Below are positions 18,872 to 28,100 of a stretch of DNA of 64,000 nt, in pieces. Both the position numbers and the translations under genes were made by a program. Origin of the DNA: an uncultured Lachnospiraceae bacterium (GTDB taxonomy: Bacteria > Bacillota > Clostridia > Lachnospirales > Lachnospiraceae); NCBI GenBank assembly GCA_946546945.1, contig CAMNOU010000010.1:37722-101721 (forward strand), written 5' to 3'. Under the pieces are notes generated by a model that was not told where the DNA came from, searched no databases, and saw nothing but the letters and a program-made list of their open reading frames with translations. The first letter of the stretch is position 1. Each line of letters opens with the position of its first letter.

Positions 18872-19567
18872 ATGAAAAGAATTTTATTAAAATTATCCGG
18901 AGAAGCACTTGCCGGAGATAAGAAGACCGGATTTGACGAACCGACCGTGACCGTTGTGGCCCGGCAGGTCAAACAGCTGGTCGATCAGGGCATTGAAGTA
19001 GGTATTGTGATCGGCGGAGGCAACTTCTGGCGCGGACGCAGCAGTGAAAACATTGACCGGACCAAGGCCGATCAGATCGGGATGCTGGCGACCGTCATGA
19101 ATTGCATTTATGTGTCTGAGATCTTCCGGTCAGTCGGACTGAAGACGAATGTGCTCACTCCCTTTGAATGTGGTTCCTTTACAAAGCTGTTCTCCAAGGA
19201 CCGCGCGAACAAGTATTTTGAGCGCGGGATGGTCGTCTTCTTTGCAGGCGGCACCGGTCATCCGTATTTTTCAACCGATACGGCAACCGTTCTGAGAGCC
19301 ATTGAGATCGAGGCAGATGTCATCCTGCTCGCAAAAGCAATCGACGGCGTATATGACAGTGACCCGAAGTCCAATCCGGATGCAGTCCGTTATGACGAAG
19401 TATCCATACAGGAAGTCATTGACAAACAGCTGGCTGTGGTCGATCTGACTGCCTCCATCATGAGCATGGAGAACCGGATGCCCATGTATGTTTTTGCGCT
19501 GAATGAAAAAGACAGCATTGTCAAAGCGATTTCCGGTGATTTCAACGGAACGAAAGTGACGGTATAA
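18872..19567 (+). CDS. pyrH: UMP kinase
   Basis: Hexameric bacterial UMP kinase of the amino-acid kinase fold (231 residues) that phosphorylates UMP to UDP. LKLSGEALAG at the start and VIGGGNFWRGR are diagnostic, and TGHPYFSTDTA binds the nucleotide. The ATG at 18872 follows AAGGGAG; a reading frame extending 29 codons upstream has no support. A TATAAT near 18827 without a clear -35 box may be its promoter. This is the first gene of the conserved pyrH-frr-uppS-cdsA-dxr-rseP-ispG-polC order. Confidence 0.95.
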   Translation: MKRILLKLSGEALAGDKKTGFDEPTVTVVARQVKQLVDQGIEVGIVIGGGNFWRGRSSENIDRTKADQIGMLATVMNCIYVSEIFRSVGLKTNVLTPFECGSFTKLFSKDRANKYFERGMVVFFAGGTGHPYFSTDTATVLRAIEIEADVILLAKAIDGVYDSDPKSNPDAVRYDEVSIQEVIDKQLAVVDLTASIMSMENRMPMYVFALNEKDSIVKAISGDFNGTKVTV

Positions 19568-19648
19568 GCGTGACGGAGCAGAATCCGCGAGCGGACTGCT
19601 CCATACAATACAGCAACAATCAAAGAGAAAGAAATGGAGGCTTCTATC

Positions 19649-20203
19649 ATGAATGAAAAAATCGCGCCCTTTGAAGACAAGATGCAAAAATCCTATAACA
19701 ATCTGCTGGAAGAGTTCGGAACCATCCGTGCAGGCCGGGCCAATCCGCATGTGCTCGATCAGCTGCGTGTCGACTATTACGGTTCTCCGATGCCGATTCA
19801 GCAGGTAGCGAACGTATCGGTTCCCGAACCCCGCATGATTCTGATCCAGCCGTGGGAGGCTTCCATGGTAAAGGCAATCGAGAAGGCGATCCTGGTTTCC
19901 GATCTGGGGCTCAATCCCACGAATGACGGAAAAGCCATCCGCCTTGTTTTCCCAGAGCTTACCGAGGAAAGACGTAAGGATCTGTCAAAGGATGTCCGCA
20001 AAAAAGGCGAGAATGCCAAGGTCGCTGTCCGCAACATCCGCCGGGATGCCAATGACACCCTGAAGAAACAGGGAAAGACAGAGGGCATTTCCGAGGATGA
20101 AGTGAAGGATCTTCAGGATCAGGTACAGAAGCTCACAGATAAGTATATTGAAAAAGTTGACGAAGCGGTCGCAGAAAAGACAAAGGAAATCATGACCGTA
20201 TAA
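19649..20203 (+). CDS. frr: Ribosome recycling factor
   Basis: The 184-residue factor splits post-termination ribosomes together with EF-G. RAGRANPHVLDQLRVDYYG and the C-terminal long helices are typical. The ATG at 19649 is preferred because the ATG at 19634 lies inside the GGAGG ribosome site. The spacer to uppS (120 bases) contains a stem (GGGGACA.GGC with GCC.TGTCCTC) without a T run. Confidence 0.95.
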   Translation: MNEKIAPFEDKMQKSYNNLLEEFGTIRAGRANPHVLDQLRVDYYGSPMPIQQVANVSVPEPRMILIQPWEASMVKAIEKAILVSDLGLNPTNDGKAIRLVFPELTEERRKDLSKDVRKKGENAKVAVRNIRRDANDTLKKQGKTEGISEDEVKDLQDQVQKLTDKYIEKVDEAVAEKTKEIMTV

Positions 20204-20323
20204 GAACAGGAAGTCGGGGACATGGCGATGCCGTGTCCTCGCAGTAGTATGTCTGCCATTAATAACAGCCGGGAGATGACTTGTCTTTAAAAATGTGCAG
20301 GGAATGACAGAGGAACAGGAGAT

Positions 20324-21046
20324 ATGGATATTTCAAATCTGAAAATACCGGAACATGTTTCAATCATCATGGACGGAAACGGACGATGGGCAAAGAAAAG
20401 AGGAATGCCCCGTACCTTCGGACATAAAAAAGGAGCCGAGGTCGTGATGGATATTTGCGAAGATGCGGATGCGCTCGGGATCAAATACCTGACGATCTAT
20501 GCTTTTTCGACGGAAAACTGGAGCCGGCCCTCCGCAGAAGTCAAGGCTTTGATGATACTGTTTGACAAGTATCTGAAGATCTGCTACGACAAGGCCATGA
20601 AAAACAATATGCGGGTGCGCATTATCGGAGATAAGACGGCTCTCGCGCCTGCTTTGCAGGAAAGCATCCGGCGCCTGGAAGAGGACACTGCAGAATTTGA
20701 CGGATTCCATCTGCAGATCGCGATCAATTACGGAAGCAGAAATGAGATGATCCGCGCCATCCGGAAGCTTGTCCGGGATGTGGAAGACAAGAAGATCATG
20801 CCGGAAGAAATCGATGAAGAACAGTATTCCTCCTATCTGGACACGGCCGGCATACCGGATCCGGATCTGATGATCCGCACGAGCGGAGAGCAGCGGCTTT
20901 CCAACTACCTGATGTGGCAGCATGCGTACAGCGAGTTTTATTTTACGGATACGCCCTGGCCGGATTTTAACAGGCAGGAACTGATCCGTGCCATTGAGGC
21001 TTATAATGACAGGGACAGAAGATACGGAAAGGTAAAAGAGGTATAA
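20324..21046 (+). CDS. uppS: Undecaprenyl diphosphate synthase
   Basis: cis-Prenyltransferase of 240 residues making the C55 carrier for cell wall precursors. MDGNGRWAKKRG holds the catalytic aspartate and pyrophosphate-binding residues, YAFSTENWSRP is the second conserved block, and DLMIRTSGEQRLSNYLMWQ is the third. GGAGAT precedes the ATG. cdsA begins four bases after the stop. Confidence 0.96.
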   Translation: MDISNLKIPEHVSIIMDGNGRWAKKRGMPRTFGHKKGAEVVMDICEDADALGIKYLTIYAFSTENWSRPSAEVKALMILFDKYLKICYDKAMKNNMRVRIIGDKTALAPALQESIRRLEEDTAEFDGFHLQIAINYGSRNEMIRAIRKLVRDVEDKKIMPEEIDEEQYSSYLDTAGIPDPDLMIRTSGEQRLSNYLMWQHAYSEFYFTDTPWPDFNRQELIRAIEAYNDRDRRYGKVKEV

Positions 21047-21050
21047 TGGT

Positions 21051-21851
21051 ATGTTCAAGACAAGACTGATCAGTGGAATCATACTGGTTTTGCTTGCACT
21101 TATATTGATCATCACAGGAGGCCCGGTGCTGCTCATCGCCCTGGGTATCATTTCCATCATCGGGATGTATGAGCTCTACCGGGTTTTTCATGTCGAAAAA
21201 ACAGCAGGGATCGCCGGCTATATCGCGGCCGCCCTCTACTATGTGAACCTGGGCCTGCATTTCATGCCGGATATGATGGCTCTTGTCATGGGGCTTTTGA
21301 TTGTGTGCATGTGCATCTTTGTGTTTGGCTACCCGAAGTTTCACGCGCATCAGATCATCGCTGTGTTTTTCGGCGTATTCTATGTGGCGGTCATGCTGTC
21401 CTGTATCTATTTGACAAGGTCACTGGATGGCGGAAAATACCTGGTATGGCTGATCTTTCTGTGCTCCTGGGGATGTGATACCTGCGCCTACTGTGTCGGC
21501 ATGCTTTTCGGAAAGCACAAGATGTCGCCGAAGCTGAGTCCGAAAAAATCGGTGGAAGGAGCCGTGGGAGGCGTGGCCGGTGCTGCCGTCCTCACCATCC
21601 TTTACGGAGTCCTGTTCAAAAGCCGCATGGGCGTTGATCTGCCTTATATCTTCATCATGGCCGCAATCTGTGCCGCGGGCGCCCTGATTTCCATGGTGGG
21701 AGACCTGGCCGCGTCTGCGATCAAGCGGAATTTTGAAATCAAGGATTACGGGAAGCTGATACCGGGACACGGCGGCATACTGGACCGGTTCGACAGTGTT
21801 ATTTTTACCGCGCCCATCATTTACTATCTGTGCCTGTATGTGATACGATAG
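21051..21851 (+). CDS. cdsA: Phosphatidate cytidylyltransferase
   Basis: Integral membrane enzyme (266 residues, about seven to eight hydrophobic helices) forming CDP-diacylglycerol for phospholipid synthesis. The family signature is complete near the C-terminus: SMVGDLAASAIKRNFEIKD followed by PGHGGILDRFDS (about 212-245). It lies in the usual place between uppS and dxr. Confidence 0.95.
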   Translation: MFKTRLISGIILVLLALILIITGGPVLLIALGIISIIGMYELYRVFHVEKTAGIAGYIAAALYYVNLGLHFMPDMMALVMGLLIVCMCIFVFGYPKFHAHQIIAVFFGVFYVAVMLSCIYLTRSLDGGKYLVWLIFLCSWGCDTCAYCVGMLFGKHKMSPKLSPKKSVEGAVGGVAGAAVLTILYGVLFKSRMGVDLPYIFIMAAICAAGALISMVGDLAASAIKRNFEIKDYGKLIPGHGGILDRFDSVIFTAPIIYYLCLYVIR

Positions 21852-21888
21852 GTACGATCAGTTACGATAAAAAGATTTTGGAGTAGTT

Positions 21889-23040
21889 ATGAAGAATATT
21901 GCAGTACTGGGGTCGACCGGTTCCATCGGCACGCAGACCCTGGATGTTGTGCGTCAGCATGACGGAGATTTTAAAATCACGGCCCTGACGGCCGGGAACA
22001 ATATTGCGCTTCTGGAAAAACAGATCAGGGAATTTCATCCGCAGCTGGTCTGTGTCGGCAGCGAACAAAAGGCGGCTGAGCTGGCTTTGTCTATCCGTGA
22101 TCTGGATGTGGAGATTGTCTGCGGCATGGATGGACTGATCGCAGCCGCGACAGGAGAGGATACGCAGGTCGTGGTCACGGCGATCGTGGGGATGATCGGC
22201 ATCCGGCCGACGATTGCGGCCATCGAACAGGGCAAGGACATCGCTCTGGCAAATAAGGAGACGCTGGTCACTGCCGGACATATCATCATGCCGCTGGCCG
22301 AAGCGCACGGTGTATCGATCCTTCCGGTGGACAGCGAGCATTCCGCCATCTTTCAGTCGCTGAACGGAGAGCGTTCGGCAGGCAATGAGATCGATAAAAT
22401 ACTGCTCACCGCCTCCGGCGGCCCGTTTCGCGGGATGACCAGAACAGATCTGGAACATGTCCATCTGGCCGATGCTCTGAAGCATCCGAACTGGTCCATG
22501 GGCAAAAAAATTACAGTGGATTCGGCCACACTCGTCAACAAGGGACTCGAGGTCATGGAGGCCGGATGGCTCTTCGGCGTCACGCAGGAGCAGATCCAGG
22601 TCGTGGTCCATCCGCAGAGCGTGATCCATTCCATGGTCCAGTACCGGGACGGCGCCGTCATCGCTCAGCTTGGCACGCCGGATATGCGTCTGCCGATCCA
22701 GTATGCGCTCTATTATCCGAAACGGACATTTTTACAGGGGGAAAGACTGGATTTTTATGCGCTGAAATCGCTGACATTTGAGAAACCGGATATTGATACC
22801 TTTGAAGGGCTGAAGCTGGCCCTGCAGGCCATGAAAAAGGGCGGGAATACGCCCACCGTATTTAATGCAGCCAATGAAAAGGCAGTTGCTCTGTTCCTGA
22901 AAGAGAAGATCCGTTTCCTGGATATTCCCCGCATCATCGAAGAGACGATGGATGCCATTCCCTATATCGCGAACCCGGATCTGGACGCGATCCTGGATAC
23001 GGAAGCTGCTGTATATGAAAGGATAGAAAGCAGGTGGTAG
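21889..23040 (+). CDS. dxr: 1-deoxy-D-xylulose 5-phosphate reductoisomerase
   Basis: First committed enzyme of the MEP isoprenoid pathway (383 residues). The NADPH loop is GSTGSIGTQTL, the metal/substrate site is LPVDSEHSAIFQ, and the flexible loop region reads HPNWSMGKKITVDSATLVNK. It supplies the pathway continued by ispG two genes downstream and used by uppS. Confidence 0.96.
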   Translation: MKNIAVLGSTGSIGTQTLDVVRQHDGDFKITALTAGNNIALLEKQIREFHPQLVCVGSEQKAAELALSIRDLDVEIVCGMDGLIAAATGEDTQVVVTAIVGMIGIRPTIAAIEQGKDIALANKETLVTAGHIIMPLAEAHGVSILPVDSEHSAIFQSLNGERSAGNEIDKILLTASGGPFRGMTRTDLEHVHLADALKHPNWSMGKKITVDSATLVNKGLEVMEAGWLFGVTQEQIQVVVHPQSVIHSMVQYRDGAVIAQLGTPDMRLPIQYALYYPKRTFLQGERLDFYALKSLTFEKPDIDTFEGLKLALQAMKKGGNTPTVFNAANEKAVALFLKEKIRFLDIPRIIEETMDAIPYIANPDLDAILDTEAAVYERIESRW

Positions 23041-23041
23041 A

Positions 23042-24082
23042 TTGATCGTAAAATATATCGTTGCGATTATTTTATTCAGTGTGATCATATTGTTCCATGA
23101 GTGGGGACATTTTTTGCTTGCAAAAGCAAACAATATCCGGGTCAATGAGTTTTCTCTCGGACTCGGGCCCACCATCGTCGGTTTCCAGAGGGGAGAGACG
23201 AAGTTTTCCTTAAAACTTCTGCCCTTTGGCGGCGCCTGCATGATGGAAGGAGAGGATTCCGACAGTGAGGACAGCCGCTCCTTTCAGAAAAAACCGGTCT
23301 GGGGACGCATCAGCGTCGTGGCCGCAGGACCGGTCTTTAATTTTATCATGGCCTTTTTATTCTCCGTGATCATTATCGGAAGTCTTGGCGTGAATCTGCC
23401 CGTCGTCAGTGACGTGATGGACGGCTACGCGGCGCAGGAGGCAGGACTTCAGTCCGGGGATGAAATCATCAAAATGAATCACAAGAGGATTCATTTTTAT
23501 AAAGAGATCAGTATGTATTCTCTTTTTCATGAGGGGGAACCGGTCGAAGTCACATTCGTGCGCGACGGCGAGACACATCAGGTGGAACTGACACCGTCCT
23601 ACGACGAAGAGAGCGGCCGGTATCTGTACGGCATTTACGGAAACAATGCCTATACGCGGCTGAATCCGGCAAAAACCCTTGTCTATGGAGTATATGAGGT
23701 AAAATTCTGGATTCAGTATACCGTACGAAGCCTGGAGATGCTGTTTACCAATCAGGTGAGCGTCAATGATCTGTCAGGGCCTGTGGGGATCGTCAAAGTG
23801 ATCGGCGATGCCTATGAGGAGAGCATGGCAGACGGCTATTTTTATGTATTTCTGAATATGCTGAATCTGGGGATCCTGCTCTCGGCGAACCTGGGAGTCA
23901 TGAATCTGCTGCCGATTCCGGCGCTTGACGGAGGGCGGCTGGTATTTCTGGTCATTGAGGCCATCCGCGGACGCAGGATCAGTGAGAACAAAGAAGGGCT
24001 CGTGCATTTTATCGGACTCATGTGTCTGTTTGCGCTCATGCTCCTGATTATGTTCAACGATGTGAGAAAGCTTATTATGTAA
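23042..24082 (+). CDS. rseP: Site-2 intramembrane metalloprotease RseP/RasP
   Basis: Membrane zinc protease of 346 residues that cuts membrane-embedded regulators and leftover signal peptides. The zinc site HEWGH is at 19-23 in the first membrane helix, and the third ligand is in LLPIPALDGGRLVF (about 290). A PDZ domain lies between (about 120-200). The start is TTG at 23042, one base after the dxr stop, with an AGGTGG-like site in the end of dxr. Confidence 0.94.
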   Translation: MIVKYIVAIILFSVIILFHEWGHFLLAKANNIRVNEFSLGLGPTIVGFQRGETKFSLKLLPFGGACMMEGEDSDSEDSRSFQKKPVWGRISVVAAGPVFNFIMAFLFSVIIIGSLGVNLPVVSDVMDGYAAQEAGLQSGDEIIKMNHKRIHFYKEISMYSLFHEGEPVEVTFVRDGETHQVELTPSYDEESGRYLYGIYGNNAYTRLNPAKTLVYGVYEVKFWIQYTVRSLEMLFTNQVSVNDLSGPVGIVKVIGDAYEESMADGYFYVFLNMLNLGILLSANLGVMNLLPIPALDGGRLVFLVIEAIRGRRISENKEGLVHFIGLMCLFALMLLIMFNDVRKLIM

Positions 24083-24091
24083 GGTGTAGAG

Positions 24092-25153
24092 ATGGAACGA
24101 AGGAAATCAAGAGAAATACAGATTGGAACGGTGAAGATCGGAGGAAATCATCCAATCGCGATCCAGTCGATGACCAATACAAAAACCCAGGATGTGGACG
24201 CGACCGTCGGACAGATCCTGAAACTGGAGGAAGCGGGATGCCAGATCATCCGCTGTACCGTGCCGGATATGGAAGCGGCACTTGCGCTGAGGGCGATCAA
24301 GAGCCGGATTCATATCCCGCTGGTAGCGGATATCCATTTTGATTACCGGCTGGCCATAGCGGCGATTGAAAACGGCGCTGACAAGATCCGGATCAATCCC
24401 GGCAACATCGGTTCCGAACAGAACCTGCGTGCCGTTGTAGAGGCTGCCAGAGCTTATCAGGTCCCGATCCGTGTGGGTGTCAACAGCGGTTCCCTGGAAA
24501 AGAAGCTCGTGGAAAAATATCACGGTGTGACTGCGGAGGGACTGGTGGAGAGCGCACTTGACAAAGTCCGCATGATTGAAGACTGCGGGTATGAGAATCT
24601 GGTGATCAGCATCAAATCCTCGGATGTCATGATGTGCGTCCGGGCGCACGAACTGATTGCGCCGCAGACGGATTATCCTCTCCATGTGGGGATCACAGAG
24701 GCAGGTACGCTGATCAGCGGCAATATCAAATCCGCCGTTGGCCTGGGACTGATCCTGAGTCAGGGCATCGGCGACACCATCCGCGTTTCCCTGACCGGAG
24801 ACCCGGTAGAAGAGATCCGTTCCGCGATCCTGATCCTGCGCACTCTGGGGCTGCGAAAGGGCGGCGTCGAGGTTGTCTCCTGTCCCACCTGCGGCAGGAC
24901 GAGCATCGATCTGATTTCCCTGGCCAATCAGGTGGAGACCATGACTGCCCGGTATCCGCTGGATATTAAGGTCGCCGTGATGGGATGTGTTGTCAACGGG
25001 CCCGGAGAAGCCAGAGAGGCGGATCTGGGAATCTGCGGCGGCAATAAAGAGGGACTGATCATAAAAAAAGGAGAAATCATCAGAAAAGTGCCGGAAGATC
25101 AGCTTTTGAAGGCACTGCAGACAGAACTGGAAGGAATGATCAAACTTGGATAA
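24092..25153 (+). CDS. ispG: HMBPP synthase (IspG)
   Basis: Iron-sulfur enzyme of the MEP pathway (353 residues, the short bacterial form). The N-terminal barrel contains IQSMTNTKTQD. The cluster cysteines are in SCPTCGRTSIDL and GCVVNGPGEA. The end overlaps polC by eight bases. Confidence 0.96.
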   Translation: MERRKSREIQIGTVKIGGNHPIAIQSMTNTKTQDVDATVGQILKLEEAGCQIIRCTVPDMEAALALRAIKSRIHIPLVADIHFDYRLAIAAIENGADKIRINPGNIGSEQNLRAVVEAARAYQVPIRVGVNSGSLEKKLVEKYHGVTAEGLVESALDKVRMIEDCGYENLVISIKSSDVMMCVRAHELIAPQTDYPLHVGITEAGTLISGNIKSAVGLGLILSQGIGDTIRVSLTGDPVEEIRSAILILRTLGLRKGGVEVVSCPTCGRTSIDLISLANQVETMTARYPLDIKVAVMGCVVNGPGEAREADLGICGGNKEGLIIKKGEIIRKVPEDQLLKALQTELEGMIKLG

Positions 25154-28100
25154 AGCTTTTTTCGAGGTATTTCCGCAGTTAAAATTAAACAGCGAGCTTC
25201 AGGGGATCCTGGAGGAAGCGACCATATCGAAGGTGTCCACCACGAGCACGCGCGATTGTCTTCGCGTGTACCTGAACAGTGGGCATCTTCTGTTCAAAGA
25301 CCGTATTTTCAAGATCGAGCAGGAGATCTGCCGGCAGCTGTTCCCGGGGCGTCCGCTCCGGATCCGGATCATTGAGAATTTCCGGCTTTCCCGGCTGTAT
25401 ACGCTGAAAAACCTGATGGAGGTCTACTGGAACAGTATCCTGACAGAGTTTCACGCGTACAGTCTGCTGGAATACAATATCCTCCGGAAGGCAAAGCTTG
25501 ATTATCCGGAGGAGAATACGCTGGCGCTCACGCTTGAGGATACCGTGATCGCGCGCGAAAAGGAAGAGGAAATCTATCGCATTATAGAAAAAATCCTGAA
25601 TGAGCGCTGCCACCTGGGAGCAAAGGTGGAGATTGACTTCTGCGAGCAGGAAGAATCCAAATACAAGAAGAACGCGGATATCATGATGCGAAATGAGATC
25701 CGTCAGATCGTCATGCGGACCAACATCCTGTCTTCCGGAAAAGAAGAATACATGGAAGGCGGCGGCTCGGAGACTCCGTGGGCGAAAGAAGACGCGCCCA
25801 AAAAGCCGCAAAAGAAAGCAGAAGAAATGCCGCGCAGGAAAAAAGAACCCGAGCGCAGGACCTTCCCGAAAAAGAGCGACAATCCGGATGTGATCTACGG
25901 ACGTGATTTTGAGGATGAACCGATCCGGATCGACCAGATCGCCGGGGAGATGGGGGATGTGGTCATCCGCGGGCAGGTCCTTTCGATGGACGAGCGCGGG
26001 ATCCGCAATGAAAAAACAATCCTGATGTTCACCATCACGGATTTTACAGATACCATCAAGGTCAAGATGTTCTGCAGAAATGAATTTCTGCCCGAACTGA
26101 AAAACGGCATCAAGACGGGAGCCTTCTTAAAGATCAAGGGCGTTACGACCATCGACCGTTTTGATCACGAGCTCACGATCGGATCCATTCTCGGCATGAA
26201 GAAAATATCTTCCTTTGTATCGGCAAGGATGGACAACAGTCCGCAGAAGAGGGTGGAGCTGCACTGCCATACCAAGATGAGCGATATGGATGGCGTCTCG
26301 GATGTAAAAGATATTATCAAGCGGGCCATGAAATGGGGGCACAAAGCGATCGCCATCACAGATCATGGCGATGTTCAGTCTTTCCCGGACGCAGGCCATA
26401 CAGTCGGGAAGGATGATGACTTTAAAGTCATATACGGGATGGAAGCGTATCTGGTAGATGACCTGAAGGGGATGGTGGAACATCCCGCAGGCCAGAACTT
26501 TTCCGAAGATCCTTTCGTGGTCTTCGATCTGGAGACGACCGGATTCAGTCCGCAGAAGAACCGGATCATCGAGATCGGAGCCGTCCGCGTCGAGCACGGA
26601 GAGATCACCGACCGCTTTTCCTCCTTTGTCAATCCGCAGATGCCGATCCCCTATGAGATCGAGCAGCTGACCAGCATCAGCGATGACATGGTGCTGGATG
26701 CGCCGGTCATCAGCGCGGTCCTGCCGGAATTCATGGATTTCTGCAGGGATGCTGTCATGGTGGCCCATAATGCGGATTTTGACATGAGTTTTATCCGGAA
26801 AAACTGCGAAGACATCGGCATAGCCTGCCCGCAGACCGTCATCGATACCGTGGCTCTCGCCAGGGCGCTGCTTCCGCAGCTGAACCGCTTTAAGCTGGAT
26901 ACCGTTGCGAAGACGCTCAATATTTCGCTGGCGCATCATCACCGCGCGGTAGATGACGCGGGCTGTACCGCAGAAATCTTTCTGAAATTTACGGAAATGC
27001 TGCGCGATTACGAAGTGGAAAATGTAGATCAGCTGCAGGCGTGGAACCGTGCATCGGAGGGAGTGATCAAAAAACTTCCCACTTACCACGCGATCATGCT
27101 GGCGCAGAATGATATCGGTAGAGTAAATCTGTATAAGCTGGTCTCTGATTCCCATATCAAATATTACAACCGGCGTCCCCGGATACCCAAAAGCGAATTT
27201 CAGAAATACCGGGAAGGGATTCTGCTCGGTTCCGCCTGTGAGGCCGGTGAACTGTACCGCGCCATGGTAAACGGAAGGCCGGATGAGGAAATCCTTCGGA
27301 TCGCGAATTTTTATGATTATCTGGAAATTCAGCCGGTCGGCAACAATATGTTCATGCTGCGAAGCGATAATGAGCCGGTTGAATCCGTTGAAGATATCCA
27401 GAACATCAACCGCCGGATCGTTACGCTTGGCGAGCAGCTGAAAAAGCTGGTGGTCGCGACCTGCGACGTTCATTTCCTGGACCCCGAGGATGAGGTATAC
27501 CGGCGGATCATCATGGCCGGAAAGGGCTTTAAGGATGCGGACGAACAGGCGCCTCTTTTCCTGCGCACGACGGAGGAGATGCTGGCCGAGTTTTCCTATC
27601 TGGGAAGTGAGAAGGCGGAAGAGATCGTCATCACAAATACGAACAAGATTGCAGACATGTGCGAAAAAATCGACCCGGTGCGTCCGGATAAATGTCCGCC
27701 TGTCATCGAAAACTCGGACCAGATCCTGCGTGATATCTGCTATACCAGGGCACATGAGATCTATGGGGAAAAACTTCCGACCGTTGTTTCGGAACGCCTG
27801 GAGCGTGAGCTCAACTCGATCATTTCCAACGGCTTCGCTGTGATGTACATCATCGCTCAGAAGCTGGTGTGGAAATCCAATGAAGACGGATATCTGGTCG
27901 GATCTCGAGGATCCGTCGGTTCCTCCTTTGTAGCGACCATGGCCGGAATCACGGAGGTGAATCCCTTAAGCCCGCATTATATCTGCAGCGAGTGCCACTA
28001 TGTGGATTTCGACTCCGAGGAAGTAAAGGCTTACGCCGGAAGAGCGGGCTGCGACATGCCGGACAAGGTGTGCCCGGTCTGCGGGGCGAAACTGAAAAAG

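Noticed and set aside
26127..27755. 542-codon open frame on the minus strand
   Set aside because: It lies wholly inside polC, whose domains are intact, and the antisense translation shows no motif.
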